Shown here: positions 16,266 through 25,029 of the stretch, piece by piece
How positions within the stretch are numbered: the stretch's first letter is position 1
How the letters are laid out: every line of letters begins with the position of its first letter
Source of the DNA: JACMLD01 sp044223995
GTDB lineage: Bacteria > Bacteroidota > Bacteroidia > Chitinophagales > Chitinophagaceae
DNA: 64,000 nt
Direction: 5' to 3'
NCBI GenBank assembly: GCA_044223995.1
Contig: JBGALE010000003.1
Span: 682,001-746,000, forward strand
The notes under the pieces: model-generated
The model's input: the letters and a program-made list of their open reading frames with translations, nothing else
What the model was told of the DNA's origin: nothing
The model's database searches: none
Position numbers and translations under genes: made by a program

Positions 16266-17949
16266 ACTAAAAATACTGCTTGAACTGATCAGGAATTCAA
16301 CCAGGGAAGAACTGGCTTGGATGAATGGCTATCTCAATGGCCTCGTAAAAAATGATGCGCAACCTGTCACCGCTGCTGCAACGACACCTGCTTCTTCCAA
16401 TGGAAAAATCACTATTGCCTATGGTACCGAAACAGGTAATTCAAAAAAGCTCGCTGCCGAACTGGCTGCCAAAGCGAAGAAGAATGGCATCAATGCAAAA
16501 GTAGTGAGCCTTGACCAATACCGGCTGAATGATTTAGCCAAGGAAGAATATTTCCTGACTGTTATCAGCACACAGGGGGAAGGTGAACCTCCTGCCGCAG
16601 CAAAGAGATTTTATGACCATATCCATAACAATGGCTTCCGTCTCGACAAACTAAAATACAGCGTACTGGCATTGGGCGATACCTCCTACCCTCTTTTCTG
16701 CAAAGCCGGGGAAGATGTGGACACGCAATTGCAAAAACTCGGCGGGCAAAGACTGGTACCCATTCAAAAATGCGATCTTGATTATGATACCGACGCACAC
16801 AACTGGTTTGAAACAGTTTTAAAAAATGTGCAAAGCAATGGAAACACCACCAGTGTTGCACCTGCTGCTGTGGTAACGAAGAAAGCCAATACAAAAAAAA
16901 CATATACCGGCACGGTACTAACTAATATCAACCTGAACGATAAAGGTTCTGCAAAATCTACTTATCATATAGAAATTGCCGCTGAAGGTTTGGAATATGA
17001 ACCCGGTGATTCTATCGGTATCGTTCCCAAGAACCCTAAAGCTGCAGCCAAAGCCATCTTATCATTGACAAATACCGCACAGGATCAATCACTCACCTAC
17101 CGTGATGCAACGTATACCGCTCTTGAGTTGCTGGAAGGCAAACTGAATATCAGCCACCTGACCGACAGGGTCATAAAAAGATATGCTGCCGTTACAGGAC
17201 ACGATATACAATCACCGGTTACGGATTTATTCACACTGCTGAAAACATATCCCTTAAAAGAAAACAGCCAGTTGGAGGAAGTACTGGGTATATTAAATCC
17301 CATCGCACCAAGATTGTATACTGTAGCTTCCGCACCTGCTGCGCACAATGATGAAATGCACATCACGGTAGCACTCGACAGGTTTGCAGTCAATGGTGAA
17401 CAAAGATTAGGTGTATGTTCCGAATTTTTAAGGGACGTTAAAGCAAACGATACCCTTTCATTTTTTGTACAAAAGAACAAACGTTTCAAACTGCCGGCGG
17501 CTGAAAAGGATATTATCATGATTGGACCGGGAACAGGTATCGCCGCATTCAGGTCATTCATTGCAGAACGCGATGCTTCGGGAGCCAGCGGTCAAAATTG
17601 GTTGTTCTTTGGCGAACAGCATTTCGCTACAGATTTTCTTTATCAAACCGAAATACAGGGATGGCTGGAAACTGGTGTGCTCACCAGAGTAAATGTCGCA
17701 TTCAGCCGCGACCAGGTGGAGAAAGTATATGTGCAGCATAAGATTTCCAAATACGGGCAGGAATTTTATCAATGGCTGCAGAATGGCGCTTACCTGTATA
17801 TATGCGGATCGAAAAAGCCGATGAGCATTGAAGTGGAGCAAACCATACTGGCAGTAATTGAAATATATGGTGGCAAAACAAAAGAAGAAGCATCCCAATA
17901 CCTTTCACAAATGGAAGAAGAAGGGCGTTATTCAAAAGATGTATATTAA
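16249..17949 (+). CDS. cysJ: NADPH-sulfite reductase flavoprotein alpha subunit
   Basis: 566 residues. After a ~50-residue lead-in comes a flavodoxin domain (AYGTETGNSKKLA, FMN loop, to about 200). A ferredoxin-reductase-like module follows, with the FAD motif RLYTVASAP and the NADPH motifs GPGTGIAAFRSFIAER and YICGSKKPM, ending in the C-terminal GRYSKDVY. Electrons flow NADPH to FAD to FMN to the hemoprotein encoded next. The length is close to E. coli CysJ. The start overlaps the end of cobA. Confidence 0.93.
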   Translation: MLGEPKLKILLELIRNSTREELAWMNGYLNGLVKNDAQPVTAAATTPASSNGKITIAYGTETGNSKKLAAELAAKAKKNGINAKVVSLDQYRLNDLAKEEYFLTVISTQGEGEPPAAAKRFYDHIHNNGFRLDKLKYSVLALGDTSYPLFCKAGEDVDTQLQKLGGQRLVPIQKCDLDYDTDAHNWFETVLKNVQSNGNTTSVAPAAVVTKKANTKKTYTGTVLTNINLNDKGSAKSTYHIEIAAEGLEYEPGDSIGIVPKNPKAAAKAILSLTNTAQDQSLTYRDATYTALELLEGKLNISHLTDRVIKRYAAVTGHDIQSPVTDLFTLLKTYPLKENSQLEEVLGILNPIAPRLYTVASAPAAHNDEMHITVALDRFAVNGEQRLGVCSEFLRDVKANDTLSFFVQKNKRFKLPAAEKDIIMIGPGTGIAAFRSFIAERDASGASGQNWLFFGEQHFATDFLYQTEIQGWLETGVLTRVNVAFSRDQVEKVYVQHKISKYGQEFYQWLQNGAYLYICGSKKPMSIEVEQTILAVIEIYGGKTKEEASQYLSQMEEEGRYSKDVY

Positions 17950-17975
17950 TTGAAATAATTATTATTCCAGGCATA

Positions 17976-19643
17976 ATGGCAGCAAAAGAAAATTTATCGG
18001 CGATTGAAAAAATTAAAAAGGCCAGCGATGGGCTCAGGGGAACCCTTACCGAAAGCCTGGCGGACGAAATTACAGGCGCCATCCGGGAAGATGACCAGGC
18101 CGTGATTAAATTTCACGGCATGTACCAGCAGGATGATCGTGACAGAAGAGAAGAACGCGCGGAAAAAAAACTGGATCGCCTCTACTCCTTCATGATCCGT
18201 TTACGTTTGCCCGGCGGTTTTCTGACTGCAGATAAATGGATCGCAGCTCATGAGATAGCCGGTGAAAATTCGACAGGTGTTATCAAAATCACTACGCGGC
18301 AAACCATACAACTGCATGGCATTATTAAATCGCATATCAAACCCACCATCAAATCATTCAGCGAAGCGAAACTGGATTCCATTGCCACCTGCGGTGATAT
18401 CAACCGCAATGTGATGTGCAGTGCACATCCCAAACAGTCGCCCATACACGAAAAAGTATTTGCTTATGCAGATAAAATCAGTTCATTACTGATGCCTAAA
18501 ACAAGAGCGTATTATGAAGTTTGGCTCGGCGAAGAACAACTAATAGATAAAAAGGAAGAAGCAGATCCACTATACCAGGACCGCTATTTGCCCCGCAAAT
18601 TCAAAATTGGTATCGCTATTCCACCGAATAACGATGTGGACGTGTTGACAAATGACCTTGGCCTTATTGCCATTATAGACAATAACCAGTTGATAGGTTT
18701 TAATATTGCCGTGGGTGGCGGTTTATCTACCACACATGGCAACCCGGACACCTATGCACGGCTCGGTACAGTAATTGGTTTTATTAAAGGAGAAGAAAAA
18801 ACACTGAAGGCAATTTATGAAGTGTTGACCATTCAGCGTGATTATGGTAACCGCAGTGATCGTAAACTGGCCCGCCTTAAATATACTCTCGACCGCATGG
18901 GAGTGGATGCCTTTAAAATAGAATTGGAAAAACGTATTGGGTTCTCCCTATTGCCGGCAAAACCATTTTCGTTTAACCAGCGCAGTGATTATTATGGCTG
19001 GCATCAGAATGACAAAGGGTTGTGGTATTTTACTGCATTCGTGGAGAATGGTCGTGTGCTCGACAATGAGCAGCAGGCATTGAAAACCGCTTTGCTGGAA
19101 ATTGCAAAAACAGGTGGCTGCAATTTTCGGTTTACGGGAAATCAAAACATCATGATAAGTGATGTGCAGGAAAAAGATAAAGCCATCATCCACGAAATAC
19201 TGGAACGCTTTAATGTCGCGCAGCATACAGCGGCCGCTTCGCTGATCAGGAAGAATGCGATGGCCTGTGTGGCGCTGCCCACTTGTCCGCTTGCACTGGC
19301 AGAAGCCCAGCGCTATTTGCCATCGCTGTTATCAAGGATTGAACCATTACTTGAGAAACATCAGTTGGCCGGTGAAGAAATCATTATAAGAATGACGGGT
19401 TGTCCCAATGGATGTGCCAGGCCCTATGCTGCTGAAATAGGTTTTGTTGGAACTGCTGCAGGAAAGTATAATTTGCACCTCGGCGGAGACAGGCAGGGAA
19501 CCCGGCTCAATAAAATTTATAAAGAGAGTCTTGATGAGGAAATGATTGTCGGCGAACTTGACAAACTTTTCCAGTCATTTAAGAAAGAAAAAAATGAACA
19601 GGAAGCTTTTGGTGATTTCGCCATGAGAAAACAATGGGTATAA
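17976..19643 (+). CDS. cysI: Sulfite reductase hemoprotein beta subunit
   Basis: 555 residues with the duplicated nitrite/sulfite reductase fold. RLPGG and TTRQTIQLHG lie in the first half. The siroheme-[4Fe-4S] ligands are in the second half as ACVALPTCPLALAEAQRY (C-x5-C) and MTGCPNGCARPY (C-x3-C). It reduces sulfite to sulfide with electrons from CysJ. The gene starts 26 bp after cysJ. The 3' gap to the next gene contains an operator and promoter, so transcription may restart there. Confidence 0.93.
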   Translation: MAAKENLSAIEKIKKASDGLRGTLTESLADEITGAIREDDQAVIKFHGMYQQDDRDRREERAEKKLDRLYSFMIRLRLPGGFLTADKWIAAHEIAGENSTGVIKITTRQTIQLHGIIKSHIKPTIKSFSEAKLDSIATCGDINRNVMCSAHPKQSPIHEKVFAYADKISSLLMPKTRAYYEVWLGEEQLIDKKEEADPLYQDRYLPRKFKIGIAIPPNNDVDVLTNDLGLIAIIDNNQLIGFNIAVGGGLSTTHGNPDTYARLGTVIGFIKGEEKTLKAIYEVLTIQRDYGNRSDRKLARLKYTLDRMGVDAFKIELEKRIGFSLLPAKPFSFNQRSDYYGWHQNDKGLWYFTAFVENGRVLDNEQQALKTALLEIAKTGGCNFRFTGNQNIMISDVQEKDKAIIHEILERFNVAQHTAAASLIRKNAMACVALPTCPLALAEAQRYLPSLLSRIEPLLEKHQLAGEEIIIRMTGCPNGCARPYAAEIGFVGTAAGKYNLHLGGDRQGTRLNKIYKESLDEEMIVGELDKLFQSFKKEKNEQEAFGDFAMRKQWV

Positions 19644-19673
19644 CACCAAAACTTTTTGATAAAATTACCGAAT

Positions 19674-19708
19674 AGTCTACTAATTAAGTAGGGATTTGTA
19701 TATATTTG
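19674..19708 (+). promoter_or_regulatory. Promoter and candidate sulfur operator of the siroheme/TauE fusion gene
   Basis: AGTCTACTAATTAAGTAG at 19674-19691 is the left half plus core of the shared palindrome (CTAC-TAATTAA-GTAG). It is followed 9 bp later by TATATTTG (19701-19708), a full match to the Bacteroidota -7 element. The operator therefore covers the expected -33 region. The ATG at 19753 lies 44 bp after the -7 box. Confidence 0.6.
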
Positions 19709-19752
19709 CCACTGCTTTCGTAAGCAAAAGCATAGGCAGCCATAAAAGAGTA

Positions 19753-21300
19753 ATGAACAAAGACCAGTTATCCATACAGCCTGATATAGCGGACACACAG
19801 CCGGAGAAAAACCGCCTGTTCCCTGTATTCCTGAAACTGGAGGAACTGGATGTATTACTGGTAGGCGCAGGGAAAGTAGGCCTTGAAAAACTAAACGCAT
19901 TATTAAACAATGCACCCGGTGCCGCTATCACAGTCGTGGCCAGTCATATTTCCGACACGGTGCGGTCACTGGCGGACAATTATACCAATGTGTCCCTGGT
20001 GGAGCGCCCATTTGAACCAGCAGACCTCGATAATAAACAAATCGCCGTGATTGCAGTTGATGATAAATCAGTCAGCAACTATATTCGCGTGCTGGCAAAG
20101 GGAAAAAATGTACTGGTCAATGTTGCTGACACACCAGAGCAATGCGATTTTTACCTTGGTTCAATTGTTCAGAAAGGTAACCTCAAGATCGCCATTTCTA
20201 CCAATGGAAAATCTCCCACGATTGCCAAACGGATGAAGGAACAACTGAATGATTTAATTCCTGATGAGATCGAAGGCGTGATACAAAACATGCATACAAT
20301 CCGGCAGGATTTAAAAGGCGATTTTGCAGAGAAGGTGAAGCAACTGGATGATTTGACAAAAGTTCTAACTGCCAAACAGATTACACTCGAAGAAGTCAGC
20401 AAACCCGAAGAAAAAAAATGGCCGCAGATAGTGAAGTGGTGTCTTTTTGCATTTTTCTTTATGTTGCTTGGCCACGGATTGCTTTCCTATATACCATTTA
20501 ATGATCTTATCAGCAGTGTAAGAAGGGTGCCCGAGTTTATCGACACCAAAATTTTTCTCATGATGCTGCTCACCGGGTTTATGGCACAGATGGTGGATGG
20601 CTCTATGGGAATGGGATACGGCACCATCTCTACAACATTCCTGCTGGCAATGGGTGTGAGCCCTGCAGTGGTTAGCAGCCGTGTACATGCAGCAAGGGTA
20701 TTTTCAAGTGGTGTATCTGGTTATAGCCATCATCGTTTTGGAAATATCAATAAAAAATTATTCCGTGCCTTGGTCATTCCCGGTGTAATAGGCGCCATAT
20801 TGGGAGCTGCACTGGCATTTTACGGGCAGCAGTATTCGTCCTGGATTCGCATACCGCTCTCTTTCTATACATTTTATCTCGGCTATCATATTGTGAGAAA
20901 AGCGTTGAAGAAAAAAAATGTACAGAATAAAGTCAAAGGCGCCGGCTGGCTGGCTTCGGCCGGTGGTTTTATGGATGCATTCGCCGGTGGCGGATGGGGC
21001 GCACTGGTGACCGGCACATTGATTTCAAAAAGAAGAAATGCGCGTTATGTGATAGGTTCAGTATGTCTCGCTGAATTCTTTGTGGTATTCGCCAGTTCCG
21101 TTACCTTTTTTATTTTTCTGAAAAGCATACCCATTGCAGATGTAGCGGGCCTTGTGATTGGCGGACTAATAGCTGCACCCATCGCTGCAAGACTGGTAGG
21201 TGTATTGCCCATGAAATCTATGTTTATCGCTGTAGGTACACTGGTGATAGCTACCAGTACGCTTACATTGTGGAAAGCAATTGCTGCGGTAGCACACTAG
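19753..21300 (+). CDS. Siroheme synthase (Met8-like) domain fused to TauE/SafE transporter
   Basis: 515 residues from the ATG of MNKDQLSI; an upstream TTG lies before the -7 promoter box and was rejected. Residues ~20-215 are a precorrin-2 dehydrogenase/sirohydrochlorin ferrochelatase (CysG-N/Met8/SirC-like) domain, with the NAD motif VLLVGAGKVGLEKL and the family blocks NVADTPEQCDFYLGSIV and STNGKSPTIAKRM. Residues ~225-515 form a TauE/SafE (TSUP) membrane domain of about eight spans, with GFMAQMVDGSMGMGYGTIS. The protein would complete siroheme and move a sulfur oxyanion (sulfate in, or sulfite out) across the inner membrane. The direction is not decidable from sequence. Confidence 0.88.
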   Translation: MNKDQLSIQPDIADTQPEKNRLFPVFLKLEELDVLLVGAGKVGLEKLNALLNNAPGAAITVVASHISDTVRSLADNYTNVSLVERPFEPADLDNKQIAVIAVDDKSVSNYIRVLAKGKNVLVNVADTPEQCDFYLGSIVQKGNLKIAISTNGKSPTIAKRMKEQLNDLIPDEIEGVIQNMHTIRQDLKGDFAEKVKQLDDLTKVLTAKQITLEEVSKPEEKKWPQIVKWCLFAFFFMLLGHGLLSYIPFNDLISSVRRVPEFIDTKIFLMMLLTGFMAQMVDGSMGMGYGTISTTFLLAMGVSPAVVSSRVHAARVFSSGVSGYSHHRFGNINKKLFRALVIPGVIGAILGAALAFYGQQYSSWIRIPLSFYTFYLGYHIVRKALKKKNVQNKVKGAGWLASAGGFMDAFAGGGWGALVTGTLISKRRNARYVIGSVCLAEFFVVFASSVTFFIFLKSIPIADVAGLVIGGLIAAPIAARLVGVLPMKSMFIAVGTLVIATSTLTLWKAIAAVAH

Positions 21301-21323
21301 AACAAAATAGATCATTAAGACAT

Positions 21324-21344
21324 AGCCTGATACTGGCTTTTTTT
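21324..21344 (+). terminator. Weak terminator after the siroheme/TauE fusion gene
   Basis: AGCC-TGATACT-GGCT forms a short 4-bp stem followed by seven T. The T-run is good but the stem is short, so efficiency is uncertain. Confidence 0.45.
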
Positions 21345-21354
21345 ATACTGTATT

Positions 21355-21375
21355 AGTCTATAAAATTACTAGACT
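21355..21375 (+). promoter_or_regulatory. Candidate sulfur operator upstream of the DUF2490 gene
   Basis: AGTCTA (21355-21360) and TAGACT (21370-21375) form a perfect inverted repeat with 9 bp between, the same overall 21-bp layout as the cysH, cobA and fusion-gene sites. It lies 33 bp before the ATG. Here the outer arms are best preserved while the inner CTAC/GTAG differ. Confidence 0.55.
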
Positions 21376-21408
21376 ATAAAAACCCTACTCCCTTCACATT
21401 TAAATGCT

Positions 21409-22161
21409 ATGAAGTATCGTATTGTCACCATTATGACACTAATGATTGCCCAACCTTCACCGGCGCAGGTAAAGCAAACGGAATCGTTTCAGCAGATTTG
21501 GACGGGCATTTTTAATCAAACCCGCTTTAGCGAAAAGTTTGGACTATGGGCAGATATACAAGTGCGTACCCAGGACAATTTTGCTGATAAATTTTATCAA
21601 TCGATTGCAAGGGCAGGCATTATCTTTTATATGAATGAAAATTGCAAAATCATAGCTGGGTATGCGAAAATGTTTCATTACCCCGGGGACAACCATAAAT
21701 TCATCACACAGCCGGAAAACAGGCTGTGGCAAATGTTTCAGTGGCAAACAAAATACCCGAAGTCAAGAATTGTACAGGGAATAAGACTGGAAGAGCGGTA
21801 TAGAAAAAAAATATTAAATGATTCGGCCCTGGGGGATGGGTACGGTTTTAATTTCAGGGCACGTTATAATTTCTGGTATGACATTTCGCTGAGCAAAAAA
21901 GGTATTGTTCCTCATTCGTGGTCTGTTTTGTTCAATGATGAGATAATGGTAAATTTTGGCAAACAGGTTGTGTATAATTACTTCGATCAAAACCGGTTTT
22001 TTATTGGATTGAAATACCAGTTGAGCGGAAGCAATAATATTCAGGCCGGTTATCTAAACCTTTTTCAGCAATCTTCTGCTGGTAATAAATATAAATCCAT
22101 ACACGCTGCCCGGATACTTTACTACCACTATTTTGACTTTAGAAAAAGTAAAAAAGCCTAA
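21409..22161 (+). CDS. DUF2490 outer-membrane beta-barrel protein
   Basis: 250 residues. A signal peptide (IVTIMTLMIAQPSPAQ) is followed by the DUF2490 pattern: W.DIQVRTQDNF, R.GI.FYMNENCKIIAGYAKMFHY, RLWQMFQWQ, RIVQGIRLEERY, FRARYNF, and C-terminal strands ending in a Tyr/Phe-rich region. Alternating hydrophobic residues indicate a small outer-membrane barrel. The family function is unknown. It carries the same candidate operator as the cys genes, so a role in passage of sulfur compounds across the outer membrane is an inference from context. Its stop overlaps that of metX by 4 bp, tail to tail. Confidence 0.8.
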   Translation: MKYRIVTIMTLMIAQPSPAQVKQTESFQQIWTGIFNQTRFSEKFGLWADIQVRTQDNFADKFYQSIARAGIIFYMNENCKIIAGYAKMFHYPGDNHKFITQPENRLWQMFQWQTKYPKSRIVQGIRLEERYRKKILNDSALGDGYGFNFRARYNFWYDISLSKKGIVPHSWSVLFNDEIMVNFGKQVVYNYFDQNRFFIGLKYQLSGSNNIQAGYLNLFQQSSAGNKYKSIHAARILYYHYFDFRKSKKA

Positions 22162-23168
22162 CTCAACCAGGAGGCCAGATGCTCAGAAATTTTTTCCGAT
22201 TCCACCATAAAACCATCATGACCGTATGCAGAATCGATTACGACAAGTGTGGCATTGGGGATATTTTTTACCAGTAACCGTTGTTCATCCAGCGGGCACA
22301 AAATATCGCTGCTAACGCCAATGAGCAGTGTTTTTTGCTGAATGCTTTGCAGAACAGCCGCGAGTTGCTGTCCACGTCCCCTTGCCAGGTGGTGGCTGTC
22401 CATTGCCTTGGTCAGTAACCAGTAGCAAAACGCGTTGAAACGCTTTACGAGTTTATCACCCTGGTAATTGATATAGGAAGATGCCTTGTAGTCATCCAGT
22501 TTTTCAACATCAGGTTCGGTCTGGTTTTTTACCATGATGCCATAATTGCGATAAGTAAGCATACCAATTGCTCGTGCTGCTTTCAGTCCTTTACTGCCGG
22601 CTACAGGCGATGCATCTTTCCAGGTGCCATCCGCTTCAATGGCAAGCCGCTGTGCCGTATGCGTGGCAATGCCCCATGCGCTTTCCGTGGCAGAAGTGGC
22701 AAGCAGAAATAAGTTTTCAATAACGGCTGGTTCCATCACGGACCACTCCAATGCCTGGTAGCCGCCCATACTTCCACCAATTAATAAATATATGTGTGGC
22801 AGGCCAAGATGCTGGCGGAGTAATATATGTGCCTTTACCATATCCCGGATGGTAACCATGGGAAATGTGCCGTAATAAGGTTTACCGGTAGCCGGATTAT
22901 CAGTCAATGGACCAGTGCTGCCATAACAGGATCCGATAATATTTGCACAAACGATAAAATATTTTTCAGGATTGATAACATGACCGCTCCCCACCACACC
23001 CGGCCACCATTGTGCTACATCTGAACTGGCGGTGAGGTGATGGCATACCCAAACCACATTCGATTTGTCCGCATTCAAATTACCGTAAGTCGTGTAGGCG
23101 ATGGTTAATCCAGGCAGTACGGCGCCAGATTCAAGTTCAAAAGGTTGTTGATAATGAAAATAGTCCAT
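22158..23168 (-). CDS. metX: Homoserine O-acetyltransferase
   Basis: A 336-residue alpha/beta-hydrolase of the MetX family. The nucleophile is Ser133 in GGSMGGYQALEW. Typical blocks are NVVWVCHHLTASSD, CANIIGSCYGSTGP and TIRDMV.A, with the acid and His in the C-terminal ILCPLDEQ and YGHDGFMVES. It activates homoserine with acetyl-CoA for direct sulfhydrylation by the MetZ-like enzyme at 23721. It is divergent from the OsmC gene with only 69 bp between them. TACTTTGC on the minus strand (23192-23199) is its likely -7 box. Confidence 0.93.
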   Translation of the reverse strand: MDYFHYQQPFELESGAVLPGLTIAYTTYGNLNADKSNVVWVCHHLTASSDVAQWWPGVVGSGHVINPEKYFIVCANIIGSCYGSTGPLTDNPATGKPYYGTFPMVTIRDMVKAHILLRQHLGLPHIYLLIGGSMGGYQALEWSVMEPAVIENLFLLATSATESAWGIATHTAQRLAIEADGTWKDASPVAGSKGLKAARAIGMLTYRNYGIMVKNQTEPDVEKLDDYKASSYINYQGDKLVKRFNAFCYWLLTKAMDSHHLARGRGQQLAAVLQSIQQKTLLIGVSSDILCPLDEQRLLVKNIPNATLVVIDSAYGHDGFMVESEKISEHLASWLS

Positions 23169-23188
23169 TAATGATACCAGCTATTGAA

Positions 23189-23222
23189 TTTGCAAAGTAA
23201 AGGGCTGTATGAATTACATTTG
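23189..23222. promoter_or_regulatory. Overlapping divergent promoters of metX and the OsmC gene
   Basis: In the 69-bp metX/OsmC gap, TACATTTG (23215-23222, plus) is a -7 box for the OsmC gene. TACTTTGC (complement of 23192-23199) is one for metX. The TTTG at 23189-23192 that could serve as the -33 of the OsmC promoter touches the metX -7 box, so the two polymerases would compete. Confidence 0.45.
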
Positions 23223-23237
23223 TAAAAATATTGGGAA

Positions 23238-23660
23238 ATGATACAAATTGATATCAACCGTGTGCAGGGCGATTACGGTTTTGAAGCGAAAGACAGTAAC
23301 GGGCATGTTGTAAATATTGACAGCAGCCTTGAAAATGGCGGCACCAATTTCGGTGTAAGGCCCATGCAATTGCTGCTGATGGGACTGGGTGGCTGCAGTG
23401 GCATTGACATTGTTTCCATTCTCAAAAAACAACGGCAGCAGGTGGATGGTTTCTCTATGAAAATTGAAGGCGAGCGTGAAAAGGGAAAAGAACCCTCTTT
23501 GTGGGAAAGCATCACTATTGTATTTGAATTGAAGGGAAATATTGATGCCGATAAAGCACAGAAAGCCTGCGCCCTTTCGATGGATAAGTATTGTTCTGTC
23601 GCCGAAACATTACGCCGGGCTGGAACTAACGTTAGTTGGAAAGTAAATATCAACCCATAG
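23238..23660 (+). CDS. OsmC family protein
   Basis: 140 residues with the OsmC/Ohr fold. The first catalytic Cys lies in GLGGCSGIDIVSILKKQRQ, and the second in YCSVAETL near the C-terminus. The family includes thiol-dependent peroxidases and YhfA-type proteins. Length and motifs fit the YhfA/OsmC-like group rather than Ohr. Its place between metX and metZ suggests a role in thiol or sulfur metabolism, but no substrate can be named. Confidence 0.85.
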   Translation: MIQIDINRVQGDYGFEAKDSNGHVVNIDSSLENGGTNFGVRPMQLLLMGLGGCSGIDIVSILKKQRQQVDGFSMKIEGEREKGKEPSLWESITIVFELKGNIDADKAQKACALSMDKYCSVAETLRRAGTNVSWKVNINP

Positions 23661-23720
23661 CCAGTTCAATCATTTTTTACAAAAAAAAAATCAACCACTC
23701 ATCGCCTAATTCATCCCTTT

Positions 23721-24905
23721 ATGTCATCGCAAAAAAAGCCATTGCATCCTATCACAAAAGCCATTCGTACGCAGACAGAACGAACCAATGAGATGGAACA
23801 TTCATCTCCCCTGTTCCTGACCAGCAGTTTTTGTTTCGATGATGCAGCCTCCATGCGTGCAGCCTTTGCAGATGAAACAGACGATAATATTTACAGCCGC
23901 TTCAGTAACCCAAGTGTACAGGAATTTGTCGATCGGCTTTGTGCACTGGAAGGTGCGGAAGCAGGTTATGCCACCGCATCGGGAATGAGCGCCGTATTTG
24001 CTTCATTTATGGCCTTCCTGAAAAAAGGTGACCACCTGCTGGCCTGTAATTCCCTTTTCGGAAGCACACATACCATCATCAAAAAATATTTGCCCAATTA
24101 CGGTATCGAATCAACTTATGTCAGTGCGTCGCGCCCCGAAGAATGGGAAGCTGCCATCCGGCCGAATACAAAAATGATTTATCTCGAAACGCCCACCAAC
24201 CCAGGTTTGGATATCATCGATCTCGAATGGGTGGGCAAACTCGCTAAAAAACACCAGTTGATACTGAATGTTGATAATTGTTTTGCCACACCGGTTAACC
24301 AGCGCCCCATCAAATTTGGTGCGGATATCGTGGTGCATTCAGCTACGAAGTGGATCGATGGGCAGGGCCGTGTGCTGGGCGGTATTGCAGCAGGGAGAAA
24401 AGATCTGATCCATGAATTATACCTGTTTTGCCGCAGCACGGGACCGGCATTATCCCCTTTCAACGCATGGGTATTGAGCAAAAGCCTGGAGACATTGGAT
24501 GTGCGGATGGAACGTCACGCAAAAAATGCGCTGGCGGTAGCAACCACCCTTGAACAACATCCGGCTCTGTCATGGCTGAAATATCCTTTTTTGAAAAGTC
24601 ATCCGCAACATGCCATCGCCATCCGGCAAATGCAAAATGGTGGCGGCATTGTATGTTTCGAATTAAAAGGCGGTCTCGAAAGTGGCGTGAAATTCTTAAA
24701 CAACCTCCAAATGTTGTCATTAACCGCCAATTTGGGCGATACCCGCAGCATTGCATCGCATCCGGCAAGTACAACGCATGCGAAATTAACCGAAGACGAG
24801 CGGCGCGCTGTAAATATAACGCCGGGCCTTATCCGGATATCGGTTGGACTGGAGCATATCGACGATATATTAGCAGATATTACCCAGGCACTCGACAGGT
24901 GCTGA
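23721..24905 (+). CDS. metZ: O-acyl-homoserine sulfhydrylase (MetZ-like)
   Basis: A 394-residue Cys/Met-metabolism PLP enzyme: TSSFCFDDAASMRAAFADE and NIYSRFSNPSVQEF near the N-terminus, YATASGMSAV, LETPTNPGLDIIDL, and the PLP lysine in HSATKWIDGQGRVLGG. The C-terminal block is SLGD-like (LGDTRSIASHPASTTH), followed by RISVGLEHIDDI. The N-terminal pattern is that of MetZ, which uses sulfide directly to form homocysteine. With MetX next door, O-acetylhomoserine is the likely substrate. A cystathionine gamma-synthase activity is the alternative. Confidence 0.85.
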   Translation: MSSQKKPLHPITKAIRTQTERTNEMEHSSPLFLTSSFCFDDAASMRAAFADETDDNIYSRFSNPSVQEFVDRLCALEGAEAGYATASGMSAVFASFMAFLKKGDHLLACNSLFGSTHTIIKKYLPNYGIESTYVSASRPEEWEAAIRPNTKMIYLETPTNPGLDIIDLEWVGKLAKKHQLILNVDNCFATPVNQRPIKFGADIVVHSATKWIDGQGRVLGGIAAGRKDLIHELYLFCRSTGPALSPFNAWVLSKSLETLDVRMERHAKNALAVATTLEQHPALSWLKYPFLKSHPQHAIAIRQMQNGGGIVCFELKGGLESGVKFLNNLQMLSLTANLGDTRSIASHPASTTHAKLTEDERRAVNITPGLIRISVGLEHIDDILADITQALDRC

Positions 24906-25029
24906 CCGGGTTACATTTTCATGTGGATAGCGTGGTAATAAAAAATAACAAAGCATTTACAGCAGTTTTGGCATTTTGAGTGTCTTAGACCGTAGTCACC
25001 CACCCACCTTCGGCAACAATGACCTCGAA

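Noticed and set aside
23169..23237. SAM riboswitch upstream of metX
   Set aside because: The gap is only 69 bp and is occupied by two promoters; no room for an aptamer and no matching stems seen.
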